Shown here in pieces: positions 8,934 to 20,662 of a stretch of 64,000 nucleotides of DNA. The notes under the pieces are model-generated. The model worked only from the letters and a program-made list of their open reading frames with translations. It searched no databases and had not been told where the DNA came from. Each line of letters opens with the position of its first letter. Positions within the stretch are counted from its first letter, which is position 1. The position numbers and the translations under genes are program-made. The DNA comes from Salinimonas profundi (GTDB taxonomy: Bacteria; Pseudomonadota; Gammaproteobacteria; Enterobacterales; Alteromonadaceae), in assembly GCF_014750655.1 (NCBI RefSeq), contig NZ_JABBXD010000008.1, positions 62,001 through 126,000 on the forward strand, given 5' to 3'.

Positions 8934-9344
8934 TCAACGGTGATACCACTCCCAGATGCCCGTGGAAAAGTCGCTTACCAAATCAATGCCCAGTGCAGAT
9001 TTCAGCAAATACATCATAAATAACGTAAAGCCGGCCAGCAGGGTAAAGCTGATCACGACAAATATCAGCATTGAAAACAGCGCAAAGGCCTGCTCGGATT
9101 TGGATAAGCCCGCCGGTTCCGGCCCATCAGGAAAACCAGATAAAAACTGAACGGGACAAACGGAAGTTTGATGGTAGAGCGCATATCCACGGCATGAATA
9201 CGGCCCCCCGGGCCCCATTACCGCCGCCAGTGCGCAAAGCGGTTCGGTAGTGAAACTGTTTGCAATGGCTGTAGGAAAACGTTTTAACAGCGCCTGCATA
9301 GCAGGATCTGCACTGGGATGAATAGTTGACTTACGGCTTTTCAA
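8934..9344 (-). CDS. Small membrane protein with two apparent compensating frameshifts
   Basis: As it stands the gene encodes 136 residues ending in a long hydrophobic segment (~85-115). The middle (~50-78) is Gly/Pro/Cys-rich and unlike a membrane-protein linker. Shifting by one base inside that part gives a far more protein-like reading, GRIHAVDMRSTIKLPFVPFS and then YLVFLMGRNRR. That matches a motif I recall from a widespread small gammaproteobacterial family often mis-annotated as 3-phosphoshikimate 1-carboxyvinyltransferase. One extra C in the six-C run at 9204-9209 and one missing base near 9106-9115 would explain it and restore the outer frame. These could be real mutations or homopolymer errors. 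The upstream sensor-like gene ends 11 bases before it, suggesting co-transcription. Confidence 0.6.
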   Translation of the reverse strand: MKSRKSTIHPSADPAMQALLKRFPTAIANSFTTEPLCALAAVMGPGGPYSCRGYALYHQTSVCPVQFLSGFPDGPEPAGLSKSEQAFALFSMLIFVVISFTLLAGFTLFMMYLLKSALGIDLVSDFSTGIWEWYHR

Positions 9345-9355
9345 TGGCTAACTCC

Positions 9356-9967
9356 TTATACAGCCAGTTGCTTCTGTGTTGAGGCTAAATCCTGACGCAT
9401 TTTTTCCAGTACACTTTCACTTGATTCGCGGTAGTGCGTTTCTACTTGCCGGGCAACACCTAATCGCAAGTGTTCTATCGTTGTGTCCAGAATAAAAAGT
9501 TTCTCTTCATCAATAAATTCTGACTCAAGAAAAAAGACCAGCCAGCCTATTTCACTTGGTTCGGCATGAAAATTTGAACTTAACAGCCAGCCAGATACGC
9601 CGGCACGCTCATCTGCGACACTTTGAATACTCCAGGAATTCAGCAGCTCTGTATGGTGTGACGGAAAACTCCAGCTTTTGTAGTCCGCCAGGGCCGCGTT
9701 GCTGCCATCTTTGAACATTATAATCGGGGCCGGCGAGGTACTGATCTTCCCGGATTTACAAAAAAAACACGCACCGATTGAGGCGTCGCAAAAATTCATC
9801 GTGAGATCGATGGTCGCGGTGACCAGCGGTGTGACGCCATCATCATTGGCGATATAGCGGCTGGAACTTGACAGATACTCCAGTTCAGCCTGTTTTTTTT
9901 GCGCCAGCGAGACTGATTCTTTGAGCGCTTTATTAGAGTAATAAATGCGCTGTGAAAACTCTTCCAA
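9356..9967 (-). CDS. Coiled-coil/GAF-like sensor protein without an output domain; true start uncertain
   Basis: From the TTG at 9967 the frame gives 203 residues: a coiled coil (1-35), a GAF-like mixed region (~40-165) and a second coiled coil ending TQKQLAV. In kinases of this type that second coil usually runs into SEKMASLG...H and the HisKA domain. Here a stop codon comes first, so the kinase is absent. Coding-like sequence continues upstream of the TTG to at least ~10045, including IQLLERRLNRQRLARKAAEA, the typical opening coil of this sensor family, but no ATG/GTG/TTG is in frame before an upstream stop. Either a non-standard start, a small indel at the start, or a truncated relic. No ribosome site supports the TTG. 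Confidence 0.55.
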   Translation of the reverse strand: MEEFSQRIYYSNKALKESVSLAQKKQAELEYLSSSSRYIANDDGVTPLVTATIDLTMNFCDASIGACFFCKSGKISTSPAPIIMFKDGSNAALADYKSWSFPSHHTELLNSWSIQSVADERAGVSGWLLSSNFHAEPSEIGWLVFFLESEFIDEEKLFILDTTIEHLRLGVARQVETHYRESSESVLEKMRQDLASTQKQLAV

Positions 9968-10178
9968 CTGTGCCTCGGCAGCCTTGCGGGCAAGTCGTTG
10001 ACGATTTAATCGTCGCTCTAATAGCTGAATTTTCGAATTCAGTTCATCATTTTGAAAGTGATACTCCGGCCTGTTTACAGCGGCCCGACAACTGGCGTGG
10101 TGCGGTTGTTTTTAATAGTAGCAACAATTTTACATTTGAACAGACAGGCAACAACCAAATGTTTAAATATCCAGATAC

Positions 10179-10200
10179 AAAAAAGGCACCCGAAGGTGCC
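10179..10200 (-). terminator. Intrinsic terminator of trxA
   Basis: On the minus strand a perfect GGCACC/GGTGCC stem with TTCG loop is followed by six T, 22 bases after the trxA stop. Confidence 0.85.
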
Positions 10201-10222
10201 TTTAACGATGCTTTGCTGCAGA

Positions 10223-10549
10223 TTACAGGTTTTCGTTTAAGAACTCTGTAAGCTGTGCTTTTGACAATGCACCTACTTTAGTTGCTGCAACGTTACCGCC
10301 TTTGAAAAGCAACAGCGTTGGGATGCCGCGAATGCCATATTTTGGCGGCGTTTCATTATTTTCATCGACATTCAACTTACCAACTGTTAACTTGCCTTCG
10401 AACTCGGACGCAACTTCTTCCAGAATTGGCGCGATCATTTTACAAGGGCCGCACCATTCCGCCCAGAAGTCGACCAGCACAGGACCGTCAGCATTGATAA
10501 CGTCTGCCTCAAATTTGTCGTCAGTTAACTGGATAATTTTGTCGCTCAT
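10223..10549 (-). CDS. trxA: Thioredoxin 1
   Basis: Cytosolic dithiol reductant for ribonucleotide reductase, methionine sulfoxide reductases and other partners. The 108-residue product has the classic core [16 protein letters not shown] with the CGPC redox site (~33-36) and the cis-proline segment GIPTLLLF. The frame is open further upstream, but the ATG at 10549 gives the standard length and has GGAG upstream. It is divergent from rhlB, as in E. coli. Rho is not the next gene here; a terminator follows directly. Confidence 0.97.
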   Translation of the reverse strand: MSDKIIQLTDDKFEADVINADGPVLVDFWAEWCGPCKMIAPILEEVASEFEGKLTVGKLNVDENNETPPKYGIRGIPTLLLFKGGNVAATKVGALSKAQLTEFLNENL

Positions 10550-10650
10550 TCTGTTCTCCATTGATTGGTCAGTCGCTGATTTGTTCAGCCACACCATAAG
10601 TGTTATAAGAAACTGTCTTTTTTAATGCAAGCACTGATAAGCTATAAGCT

Positions 10651-11928
10651 ATGCAAACAACTCATTTAACCGAAACAAATTTTTCCGATTTGCCTATCAA
10701 TGACAAGGTACTTTCGGCGCTTCAATCAGCGAATTTCACCCATTGTACACCGATTCAGGCTTTAGCTTTACCACCCTTACTGGATGGCCTTGATATTGCC
10801 GGGCAAGCCCAGACCGGAACCGGTAAAACCATTGCGTTTCTGGTCGCCACATTCCACTATCTGATGGCTAATGCTGCCAAAGATAACGCGGATCCGAAAG
10901 GACCGAAAGCAATTATTATGGCACCAACCCGTGAACTGGCCGTTCAAATTTACAATGACGCCAAACCCCTGAGTGAACACACTGGGTTATCACTTGGTTT
11001 GATATATGGGGGTGAAGGTTATCAAAGTCAACGCGAAAGTCTTGAAGAAGGCGTTGATATCATAATCGGTACTACCGGGCGTATTCTGGACTATTACAAA
11101 CAGAATGTGTTTAGCCTCAACCACATCCAGGTCGCGGTACTGGATGAAGCCGACCGGATGTTTGATCTGGGCTTCATCAAGGACATCCGCTTTTTGTTCA
11201 AGCGCATGCCACCGGCCTCAGAGCGTTTGAGCATGTTGTTTTCTGCAACACTGAGTTATAGGGTTCAGGAACTGGCTTACGAGCACATGAATAATCCCAC
11301 GCATGTTCAGGTTGAACCAGAAACCAGAACCGCCAAACGGGTCAGTGAAGAACTGTTTTATCCATCTGATGAAGATAAAATGCGTTTGTTGCTTACCCTG
11401 ATGGAAGAGGAATGGCCAGAACGCGCCATCGTCTTTGCCAATACCAAGCATACCTGTGAAAAGGTGAATGACTGGCTTGAAGCTGACGGCCATCGTGTTG
11501 GCCTGCTTAGCGGCGATGTGCCGCAGAAAAAGCGTATGAGCATTCTGGATGACTTCACCAAAGGAAAGCTGGACATACTGGTCGCAACAGATGTTGCAGC
11601 CCGTGGATTGCATATAGATGCAGTCAGTCATGTTTTCAACTATGATTTACCAGATGATGCTGAAGATTATGTCCATCGAATCGGTCGAACCGGTCGGGCA
11701 GGCAAAAGTGGTATCGCGATCAGCTTTGCATGTGAAAAATATGCACTGAATTTGCCCGCCATTGAGCAGTACATTCACCATGCAATTCCGGTTACGGATT
11801 ACGACCGCGCCGCCTTGCTTGATGATGTCAAACCGCCCCGGGCACGTCAGCGGAAACGGACACCCAACGCGCGTAATTCAAACCGTCGCGGCCGGAGTCG
11901 GGGAAAACCGTCAAACAAGAATAACTAA
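10651..11928 (+). CDS. rhlB: ATP-dependent RNA helicase RhlB
   Basis: DEAD-box helicase of the RNA degradosome that unwinds structured mRNA for RNase E/PNPase. The 425 residues carry all core motifs in order: the Q motif region [20 protein letters not shown] (~52-59), [16 protein letters not shown] (~163-172), SAT, and in the second RecA domain [11 protein letters not shown] and [10 protein letters not shown]. The C-terminal tail is Arg/Lys-rich, as in RhlB. Context (divergent from trxA, followed two bases later by gppA) is the E. coli arrangement and separates it from other DEAD-box paralogues. Confidence 0.96.
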   Translation: MQTTHLTETNFSDLPINDKVLSALQSANFTHCTPIQALALPPLLDGLDIAGQAQTGTGKTIAFLVATFHYLMANAAKDNADPKGPKAIIMAPTRELAVQIYNDAKPLSEHTGLSLGLIYGGEGYQSQRESLEEGVDIIIGTTGRILDYYKQNVFSLNHIQVAVLDEADRMFDLGFIKDIRFLFKRMPPASERLSMLFSATLSYRVQELAYEHMNNPTHVQVEPETRTAKRVSEELFYPSDEDKMRLLLTLMEEEWPERAIVFANTKHTCEKVNDWLEADGHRVGLLSGDVPQKKRMSILDDFTKGKLDILVATDVAARGLHIDAVSHVFNYDLPDDAEDYVHRIGRTGRAGKSGIAISFACEKYALNLPAIEQYIHHAIPVTDYDRAALLDDVKPPRARQRKRTPNARNSNRRGRSRGKPSNKNN

Positions 11929-11930
11929 CT

Positions 11931-13442
11931 ATGCAGCCTGAAATCCAGCATGATACGTTGGTCCACAGTGAGCATTATGCCGCAGTAGACTTAGGATCGA
12001 ACAGTTTTCATATGGTCGTTGTCCACGTCGTCAATGGCAATGTACAGATTATCGGTAAGGTGAAACAAAAAGTCCGCCTTGCCGCTGGTTTGAATGAAGA
12101 CATGGAGTTGGATGAAATCAGCATGGAGCGGGGGTGGCAATGTTTGCAGACCTTCGCTGAACGCCTGCAGGATATTCCCCCGTCAAACATTCGCATCGTT
12201 GCCACTGCAACGTTGCGACTGGCCACCAACGCACAGACGTTTATCCGCAAAGCCGAACAAATTCTTCAGCACAAGCTGGATGTTATCAGCGGTGAGGAAG
12301 AGGCCCGGCAGATTTATCTGGGCGTAGCGTACACCTCTGCTAATCAGGGCAATTCACTGGTTATCGACATTGGTGGTGCCAGCACAGAAGTCATCATCGG
12401 TAATGACATGCAGCCTATCCACCTGAAAAGTCTGGATATGGGTTGCGTGACCTTTATGGAGCGTTATTTCCCAAGGGGCGAAATTACCCGACAACATTTT
12501 GATACTGCCAAGGCGAAGGCTGGCGCATTATTAGATGAAGTTAGCGATGCGTTTTTGTGTTTTGACTGGCAAAATTGCCTGGGCGCCTCCGGTACGCCGC
12601 AGGCTATCACCGAAATTCTTGTCGCTCAGCAAATCAGCGATGCGATTCGGCTCGATTATTTATACGAGCTGGAGAAACAGTGTATCGCCTGCGGCTCTAT
12701 CGACAAGCTTGAGATAAAAGGCCTGGAAGAAAACCGGAAACCTATTTTCCCCAGTGGTCTGGCGATACTCATCTGCCTGTTTGAAAAACTGCACATTAAA
12801 GCCATGAATATTTCGGCAGGCGCACTGCGCGAAGGTCTTATTTACGGCATGCTGGATAATCTGCAGGAAAATGACCGGCGGGTGCAAACGCTTAATCACG
12901 CGATTCACCGCTACCATATTGAAAAGTCTCATGCAGACGCTGTCCGTGCGGTAGCTATCTCGCTCTGTCGTCAGTTATGTGCGCAGGCCGCTATCTGTCA
13001 TCTGGATACTGAAGCTGTGCTGGGCGCCGCGGCCACGCTGCATGAAATCGGGCTGCATATTGAGTATAAGAAGCATCATGAGCACGGTGCGTACATCTTG
13101 TCGCACATTGACTTGCCCGGCTATACACGATTGCAACGCGAGGCCATTCGCGATTTGGTGCTGTCGCACCGTCTGACGATCAATACGGCTGTGTTCGACA
13201 ACTATCATGAAGAAGTCCAGCCCATGCTATTGGCGCTGGTCAGAATTCTGCGTCTTGCCACCGTGCTGTGCTTACGCAGGCACAATAAGCACATTCCGGA
13301 AGCCACTTTGACTATCGATGGCGATCGCTGGACACTTACGCTGCCTGAAGGCTGGCTAAACAGTCACCCATTGATTAACGCGGAACTGGCCAATGAAACC
13401 TGGCTTCAGCACCGCGCCGGATGGGAATTACGCTGTCAGTAG
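11931..13442 (+). CDS. gppA: Guanosine-5'-triphosphate,3'-diphosphate pyrophosphatase / exopolyphosphatase
   Basis: Ppx/GppA phosphatase that converts pppGpp to ppGpp and/or degrades polyphosphate, tying it to the stringent response. The N-terminal actin-like ATPase fold shows AAVDLGSNSFHMVVV (~18-32), VATATLRLA, SGEEEARQIYLG and VIDIGGASTEV. The C-terminal ~180 residues are the HD-like helical domain. Length (503) fits GppA (494 in E. coli). I choose gppA over ppx from the rhlB-gppA adjacency, which is conserved. The start lies two bases after the rhlB stop, so the two form an operon. Confidence 0.92.
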   Translation: MQPEIQHDTLVHSEHYAAVDLGSNSFHMVVVHVVNGNVQIIGKVKQKVRLAAGLNEDMELDEISMERGWQCLQTFAERLQDIPPSNIRIVATATLRLATNAQTFIRKAEQILQHKLDVISGEEEARQIYLGVAYTSANQGNSLVIDIGGASTEVIIGNDMQPIHLKSLDMGCVTFMERYFPRGEITRQHFDTAKAKAGALLDEVSDAFLCFDWQNCLGASGTPQAITEILVAQQISDAIRLDYLYELEKQCIACGSIDKLEIKGLEENRKPIFPSGLAILICLFEKLHIKAMNISAGALREGLIYGMLDNLQENDRRVQTLNHAIHRYHIEKSHADAVRAVAISLCRQLCAQAAICHLDTEAVLGAAATLHEIGLHIEYKKHHEHGAYILSHIDLPGYTRLQREAIRDLVLSHRLTINTAVFDNYHEEVQPMLLALVRILRLATVLCLRRHNKHIPEATLTIDGDRWTLTLPEGWLNSHPLINAELANETWLQHRAGWELRCQ

Positions 13443-13450
13443 TAAAGTGC

Positions 13451-16344
<2,894 letters not shown>

Positions 16345-16356
16345 GTCAGGCCTGTA

Positions 16357-17124
16357 TCAGAGTCCAAACAGGCGAAATGTGTTCTTCACACTCACCGCGG
16401 CGACATCCTCTATCGGTTTATCAAGAAGCGCTCCGACTTCCTCCCCGATTGCGCTTATGAACGCAGGTTCGTTATTTCGTTTGCGGGGGCGCTTGTTTTT
16501 GGGAAACAGATACGGCGCATCGGTTTCCAGAATCAGTTTGTCCAGAGGCAGATCCAACAATGCTTCTCTTAAAGCTTCGCCGCGTTTGGGATCGCACAGC
16601 CAACCGGTAATACCAATATACAACCCGTACGACAGATATGCCTGCATCTGGGCACGGGTGCCGGTAAAGCAATGAGCAATACCTTTTATCCCCTCGACTT
16701 TCGCTAAACACGCTACTTGCTGGTCAAACGCATCACGCTCATGCAAATAAACCGATTTGTTTAAGCGCTGCGCAATATCCAGCTGGGCTTCAAACACCGC
16801 GACTTGCGTATCCCGGGGAGAAAAATCCCGGTTAAAATCCAGCCCACATTCACCGACGGCCACAACACCCGGCGCAGTGGCCAGCTGTTCCAGCCGTTTT
16901 AAATCGTTGTCTGACACCAGTCGTGCATTGTGAGGATGAACGCCTACCGTATAACACAAGGTATCAGGATACTGCTCGTACAGCGCTGCAGCAGCATCCC
17001 ATTCAGATGGCTGCGTGGTGATCAGACAAAGCCCGGTGACATTATTTTCCCGGGCTCGTGTGATCACTTCGTGAGAATCAAACCGACCATCCAGCAAATT
17101 GACACCGGCGTCAAACCATTGCAT
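16357..17124 (-). CDS. tatD: TatD-family metal-dependent deoxyribonuclease
   Basis: A TIM-barrel metal-dependent hydrolase (255 residues) with 3'-5' exonuclease activity known for E. coli TatD. Visible ligands: the opening DAGVNLLDGRFD (the first His of the usual HxH pattern is replaced, as in TatD itself), ECGLD, HERDAFD, HCFTGT and ETDAPYLFPK. The ATG follows directly after the stop of the preceding gene. It sits in the tat run, but family evidence says TatD is not needed for Tat transport. Confidence 0.93.
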   Translation of the reverse strand: MQWFDAGVNLLDGRFDSHEVITRARENNVTGLCLITTQPSEWDAAAALYEQYPDTLCYTVGVHPHNARLVSDNDLKRLEQLATAPGVVAVGECGLDFNRDFSPRDTQVAVFEAQLDIAQRLNKSVYLHERDAFDQQVACLAKVEGIKGIAHCFTGTRAQMQAYLSYGLYIGITGWLCDPKRGEALREALLDLPLDKLILETDAPYLFPKNKRPRKRNNEPAFISAIGEEVGALLDKPIEDVAAVSVKNTFRLFGL

Positions 17125-17700
17125 CTAATCAACCCGCTCGACTTTGATGCGCCGATTAGTACCTTCAACACCCAGATAAAAAACACCGAAAAAGCCACGT
17201 GACACCGTTGCCTCATCATTTATCTCAGCTTTGAAATAGTCGTCGTTCTTCTGTTGCCAGATCATGCCATTCTCAAGTTTTAGTATCAGCTTACCCCGTG
17301 GGCTTTTTTCCAGGCCAATAACCGTACTGGTTACTTCCTCTACTTCTTCTTTATCGGGTTTCTGCCGATTTTCTAAACCGAATTCTTTTACCGCATTCTG
17401 AGACTGACTGGCCGCTTGCCGGGCCGGCTGTTGCGAAGACTGGGACAGTTCAGCCGGGGCGTTTGCGCGACGCTTCTCTTGCTGCGCTTTTTCTTTCGCC
17501 TCGTCAGACGTTTGCTTTACCGTCTCTCTGACAGGTTTACTTTGTACCATGTCAGCCGCCAACGCATCGAAGCACGCCAGTCGCTCAGTATTACTGTCTA
17601 TGCGGGCGCACTCTCCTAACCCGGAAAGGTCTTTGGCTTCAACACTGTTTGCACCTGTCAGCAAACCAAGTCCCGCGCAAACATAAGCGAACCATTTCAT
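17125..17700 (-). CDS. Exported protein of unknown function in the tat operon
   Basis: 191 residues with a signal peptide (1-22, ending SVEA). The mature N-terminus has ECARIDSNTERLACFDALAA, the paired-cysteine motif also found at the start of VasI/TagO-type and other periplasmic proteins. The centre (~60-115) is low-complexity and rich in Gln, Lys and Ala. The C-terminal ~75 residues (LEKSPRGKLILKLENGMIWQ) look like a small beta domain. Function unknown. It lies between tatC (22 bases upstream) and tatD (abutting), so it is co-transcribed with them. Confidence 0.85.
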   Translation of the reverse strand: MKWFAYVCAGLGLLTGANSVEAKDLSGLGECARIDSNTERLACFDALAADMVQSKPVRETVKQTSDEAKEKAQQEKRRANAPAELSQSSQQPARQAASQSQNAVKEFGLENRQKPDKEEVEEVTSTVIGLEKSPRGKLILKLENGMIWQQKNDDYFKAEINDEATVSRGFFGVFYLGVEGTNRRIKVERVD

Positions 17701-17722
17701 GTGATTTCTCCAATTTTCTCAC

Positions 17723-18478
17723 TCAATTATCGGTCGCAGGATTATCTTCCTGCTCATCCGACTGATTATTTTTACTGTAAAAACCACCGACAATCACACC
17801 CACTTCAAACAATAACCACATGGGCAGTGCCAACAGGGTTTGAGAGATTACATCAGGCGGGGTCAGCAGCATGCCAATGACAAACACACCGACAATGACA
17901 AAAGGGCGTTTGGCACGCAGCGATTTAGCATCGGTCACGCCGGTCCAGCACATCAGGATAATCGCGATAGGGATTTCAAATGACACGCCGAAGGCAAAGA
18001 AGAGTTTTAAAACAAAATCCAGATAGGAGGAAATATCGGTACTCACAGTCACGCCACTTGGCGCGACACTGGTGAAAAATGCAAACGCCAGCGGAAACAC
18101 CACGAAGTAGGCGAAAGCCATACCAGCATAAAAAAGCAACGTACTGGAAACCAGCAATGGCATCACCAGCTTTTTTTCCGTTTTGTATAATCCGGGAGCG
18201 ATAAATGCCCACACCTGATAGAGCACATATGGTATGGCAATAAAAAATGATAAAACTAAGGTGAGTTTAAAGGGGGCGAAAAACGGTGACGCTACGTCCG
18301 TAGCAATCATCGAGGCATTTTCTGGTAAGACGGCCATGAGTGGTCGCGCCAGATAGTGATAGAGATCTTCCGCAAAATAAACCAGACAAAGAAATACCAC
18401 CAGCACACTGAGCAAGGCACGAAGAATACGATTTCGCAACTCCACAAGATGCGAAATCAGATTATTAGCGTCGGTCAT
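17723..18478 (-). CDS. tatC: Sec-independent protein translocase subunit TatC
   Basis: Core receptor of the twin-arginine translocase, with six membrane helices in 251 residues. Diagnostic stretches: [14 protein letters not shown] at the N-terminus (~10-23), the first periplasmic loop with [10 protein letters not shown], and the F-E pair in [13 protein letters not shown] (~165-177). Its ATG overlaps the tatB stop by four bases. The C-terminal tail is acidic and polar, as expected for a cytoplasmic end. Confidence 0.97.
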   Translation of the reverse strand: MTDANNLISHLVELRNRILRALLSVLVVFLCLVYFAEDLYHYLARPLMAVLPENASMIATDVASPFFAPFKLTLVLSFFIAIPYVLYQVWAFIAPGLYKTEKKLVMPLLVSSTLLFYAGMAFAYFVVFPLAFAFFTSVAPSGVTVSTDISSYLDFVLKLFFAFGVSFEIPIAIILMCWTGVTDAKSLRAKRPFVIVGVFVIGMLLTPPDVISQTLLALPMWLLFEVGVIVGGFYSKNNQSDEQEDNPATDN

Positions 18479-18777
18479 TGTTTTTTCTTATAAGGTTCCT
18501 GCACGGATTCCGCTGCATCTTTGAGCTCATCCACGCTTTTTTTCAGATCCGGCGAAATATCTTTCAGGCCCTGCTCTTCCGCTTTCTTCAGGTTTTCATG
18601 AAGCTCGTGCACCCTTAACTGGTGCTCGACTTCTTGCTTAAAACCGCTGGCAGCATTGCGCACGCCACGCACAGTGTTCATGGTGGAACGAATCGCACCA
18701 GGCAACCGTTCGGGCCCAAGCACCAGTAGTGCGAGGACACCTATCACAAGCAGTTCCCAAAAACCGATATCAAACAT
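18475..18777 (-). CDS. tatB: Sec-independent protein translocase subunit TatB
   Basis: A 100-residue protein: one membrane helix starting [20 protein letters not shown] with the conserved Glu-8, the GPERLP hinge (~21-26), then a charged amphipathic helix and a disordered Lys/Glu tail. Partner of TatC in signal-peptide recognition. It overlaps tatA by one base and tatC by four. Confidence 0.96.
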   Translation of the reverse strand: MFDIGFWELLVIGVLALLVLGPERLPGAIRSTMNTVRGVRNAASGFKQEVEHQLRVHELHENLKKAEEQGLKDISPDLKKSVDELKDAAESVQEPYKKKQ

Positions 18778-19025
18778 CAGGACTTTTCTTTAACGTCGCT
18801 CTGGGTCGAGGTGGCAGAAGATTTTTCTTTATTTTCCATTTGCTGGTTTTGCTCAAAATCAGCATCTTTTTTTGTTTCGTTCTGATCATCATCAACCGCT
18901 TTTTTAAAGCCCTTGATGGCACCGCCCAAGTCGGAGCCGATACTCTTCAATCGTTTTGTTCCGAACAACAGAACCACAATCGCAAGTATAATCAGCAATT
19001 GCCAGACGCTAATACCCATAACCAT
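18777..19025 (-). CDS. tatA: Sec-independent protein translocase subunit TatA
   Basis: An 82-residue pore-forming subunit: a short N-terminal membrane helix ([17 protein letters not shown]), the FGTKRL hinge (~21-26), the amphipathic helix [15 protein letters not shown] with the invariant FKK, and a charged tail. First gene of the tat run; GGAG lies upstream of the ATG. Confidence 0.96.
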   Translation of the reverse strand: MVMGISVWQLLIILAIVVLLFGTKRLKSIGSDLGGAIKGFKKAVDDDQNETKKDADFEQNQQMENKEKSSATSTQSDVKEKS

Positions 19026-19198
19026 CTCCTTTATACATATAAATACAGTATGCCATTGCCTGTCTTTGCTTTCACCACAATATTTCGTCAGCGCGCACCT
19101 GTGCGTGTTAAATGATTACTACGTATAAAGGATCTATTTGACTTCACCTGCATATAACTTAATGCTTGATGTAGGAAGGATGAGTAGTAAGGCAGGGT

Positions 19199-20155
19199 AT
19201 GGCGTGTTTAACTTTAGCAGTGTGTTCGTTACTGGCAATGCCCGGTGACGTATTACCTGCGCCCGAATCAGCCCCTCTTACAGTAGCCCGGAGCGCCCCG
19301 GTCACTCTTCATGATACGTGGATGGATTTGTGGCAGCAAAACCTGACTGAATCCATGAATTATACCGTGCAGCAAATTGACAGTTTTTTCGCGCTGCAGG
19401 GTTCCGAACGACATGAGGAAGCCCGTGCTGAGGGGCGAATCAGTCTCGGCTGGGAGCCCCGTACCCGGGATTTATCAGAATTTGATGTTCGGTTTAAAAT
19501 CCGGGTGCAGCTACCCGCGCTGGAAAACCGTGTCGACCTGCTGTTAAGCGATGATGAAGACACCCAACAAAATGCCTCAATAAAAGCGGCACGCCAGCCT
19601 ATCGAGCGTCAGCGCCGAAATACCACCATTGCACTGCGTTATCGGTCAAGTGAAAGCTCACACATGTCTTATAAGATCGGCACCGGCCGTCGTTATCAAG
19701 CCTATGTAAAAGCCCGCTTCGAGGATATGGCGGCGTATTCAAGCCAGCTTGCGCTATTTTACGATGCTGAGGCTTACGCCTTTACCCGCGATGAATTCGG
19801 GGCAGAGCTGGGTGCCACAGTGCAGTTTATCAGCAAAAAAGACCATGTCTTCCGGTTCAACAATCGCTTTTTCTACCGTGATCGAAGTGAAGACTGGATC
19901 TGGCGTCATGAAGCACAGTTTTTGCAGCCGGTAGATGACAAAACGGCCATGGTATATACCCTGTTTACCGAAGGCGAATCGCGCCCCAACTACAGAATGG
20001 GCGAGATTTATACCAGTGCCAAACTGCGCACCAACCCCACCCGTGACTGGCTGTTCTTTGAAGTCGAGCCGTTTGTGCTGTTCACCCGCGACGAAGACTT
20101 CAAGCCTTCGTACGGTGTAGCTCTGCGGGTAGAAGCCTATTATGGCAATCCTTAA
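19199..20155 (+). CDS. Exported protein of unknown function
   Basis: 318 residues with a signal peptide (~1-20) and a beta-rich, aromatic body with regular alternation (FRFNNRFFYRDRSEDWIWRH; FEVEPFVLFTRDE). This suggests an outer-membrane or periplasmic beta-structure, but the C-terminus (EAYYGNP) lacks the usual terminal aromatic residue of a porin. The ATG is preceded by GGCAGGG. It is transcribed away from tatA and converges on ilvH. I do not recognise the family. Confidence 0.75.
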   Translation: MACLTLAVCSLLAMPGDVLPAPESAPLTVARSAPVTLHDTWMDLWQQNLTESMNYTVQQIDSFFALQGSERHEEARAEGRISLGWEPRTRDLSEFDVRFKIRVQLPALENRVDLLLSDDEDTQQNASIKAARQPIERQRRNTTIALRYRSSESSHMSYKIGTGRRYQAYVKARFEDMAAYSSQLALFYDAEAYAFTRDEFGAELGATVQFISKKDHVFRFNNRFFYRDRSEDWIWRHEAQFLQPVDDKTAMVYTLFTEGESRPNYRMGEIYTSAKLRTNPTRDWLFFEVEPFVLFTRDEDFKPSYGVALRVEAYYGNP

Positions 20156-20170
20156 GCGAAAAGCTTAAGG
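20150..20170. terminator. Hairpin shared by two convergent stop codons
   Basis: A perfect 8-bp inverted repeat, CCTTAAGC-GAAAA-GCTTAAGG. The TAA of the exported-protein gene (20153-20155) and the TAA of ilvH (20165-20167, minus) both lie inside it. No T-run follows on either strand, so it may protect 3' ends or act as a weak bidirectional terminator. Confidence 0.5.
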
Positions 20171-20662
20171 TCGAAGCGCACGCTCTCCCCGGGCCAGTCC
20201 ACAGACACCGGTACGTGACGACTCTATAATTTCAGCGCATTGATTCATGGTGGTTGCAAACGCATCAAGCTTATCGGTCGTGCCGGTAATTTCTATGGTG
20301 TAATTGGAGGAATTGACATCCACAATACGCGCCCGAAAAATATCGGCATTGCGCTTTACCTCTGCCCGCATGGTCTCTGTGCGTGTGGCGACCTTTACCA
20401 GCATCAGCTCACGCTCTACGTGCGCATTTTCTGTCAGATCTACCACCTTCAGCACATCGATAAGCTTGTTGACCTGCTTGGTAATTTGTTCGATAACTCT
20501 GTCATCACCGTGGGTAGTAATAGTCAGCCGGGACAGTGATGCGTCATCGGTGGGTGCTACGCAAAGCGAGTCAACGTTATAACCACGCTGAGAGAAAACA
20601 CCAACAATCCGTGATAGTGCGCCTGGGGCATTTTCCATCAATACTGAAATAATTCTTTTCAT
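20165..20662 (-). CDS. ilvH: Acetolactate synthase small (regulatory) subunit
   Basis: Regulatory subunit that gives valine feedback to the acetolactate synthase of branched-chain amino-acid synthesis. The N-terminal ACT domain opens [20 protein letters not shown], with RGYNVDSLCVAPTDD following; the C-terminal half carries ELMLVKV and KRNADIFRARIVDV. Length (165) and sequence match IlvH (163 in E. coli) better than IlvN (~96). The ATG overlaps the ilvI stop by one base. Confidence 0.96.
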   Translation of the reverse strand: MKRIISVLMENAPGALSRIVGVFSQRGYNVDSLCVAPTDDASLSRLTITTHGDDRVIEQITKQVNKLIDVLKVVDLTENAHVERELMLVKVATRTETMRAEVKRNADIFRARIVDVNSSNYTIEITGTTDKLDAFATTMNQCAEIIESSRTGVCGLARGERALRP

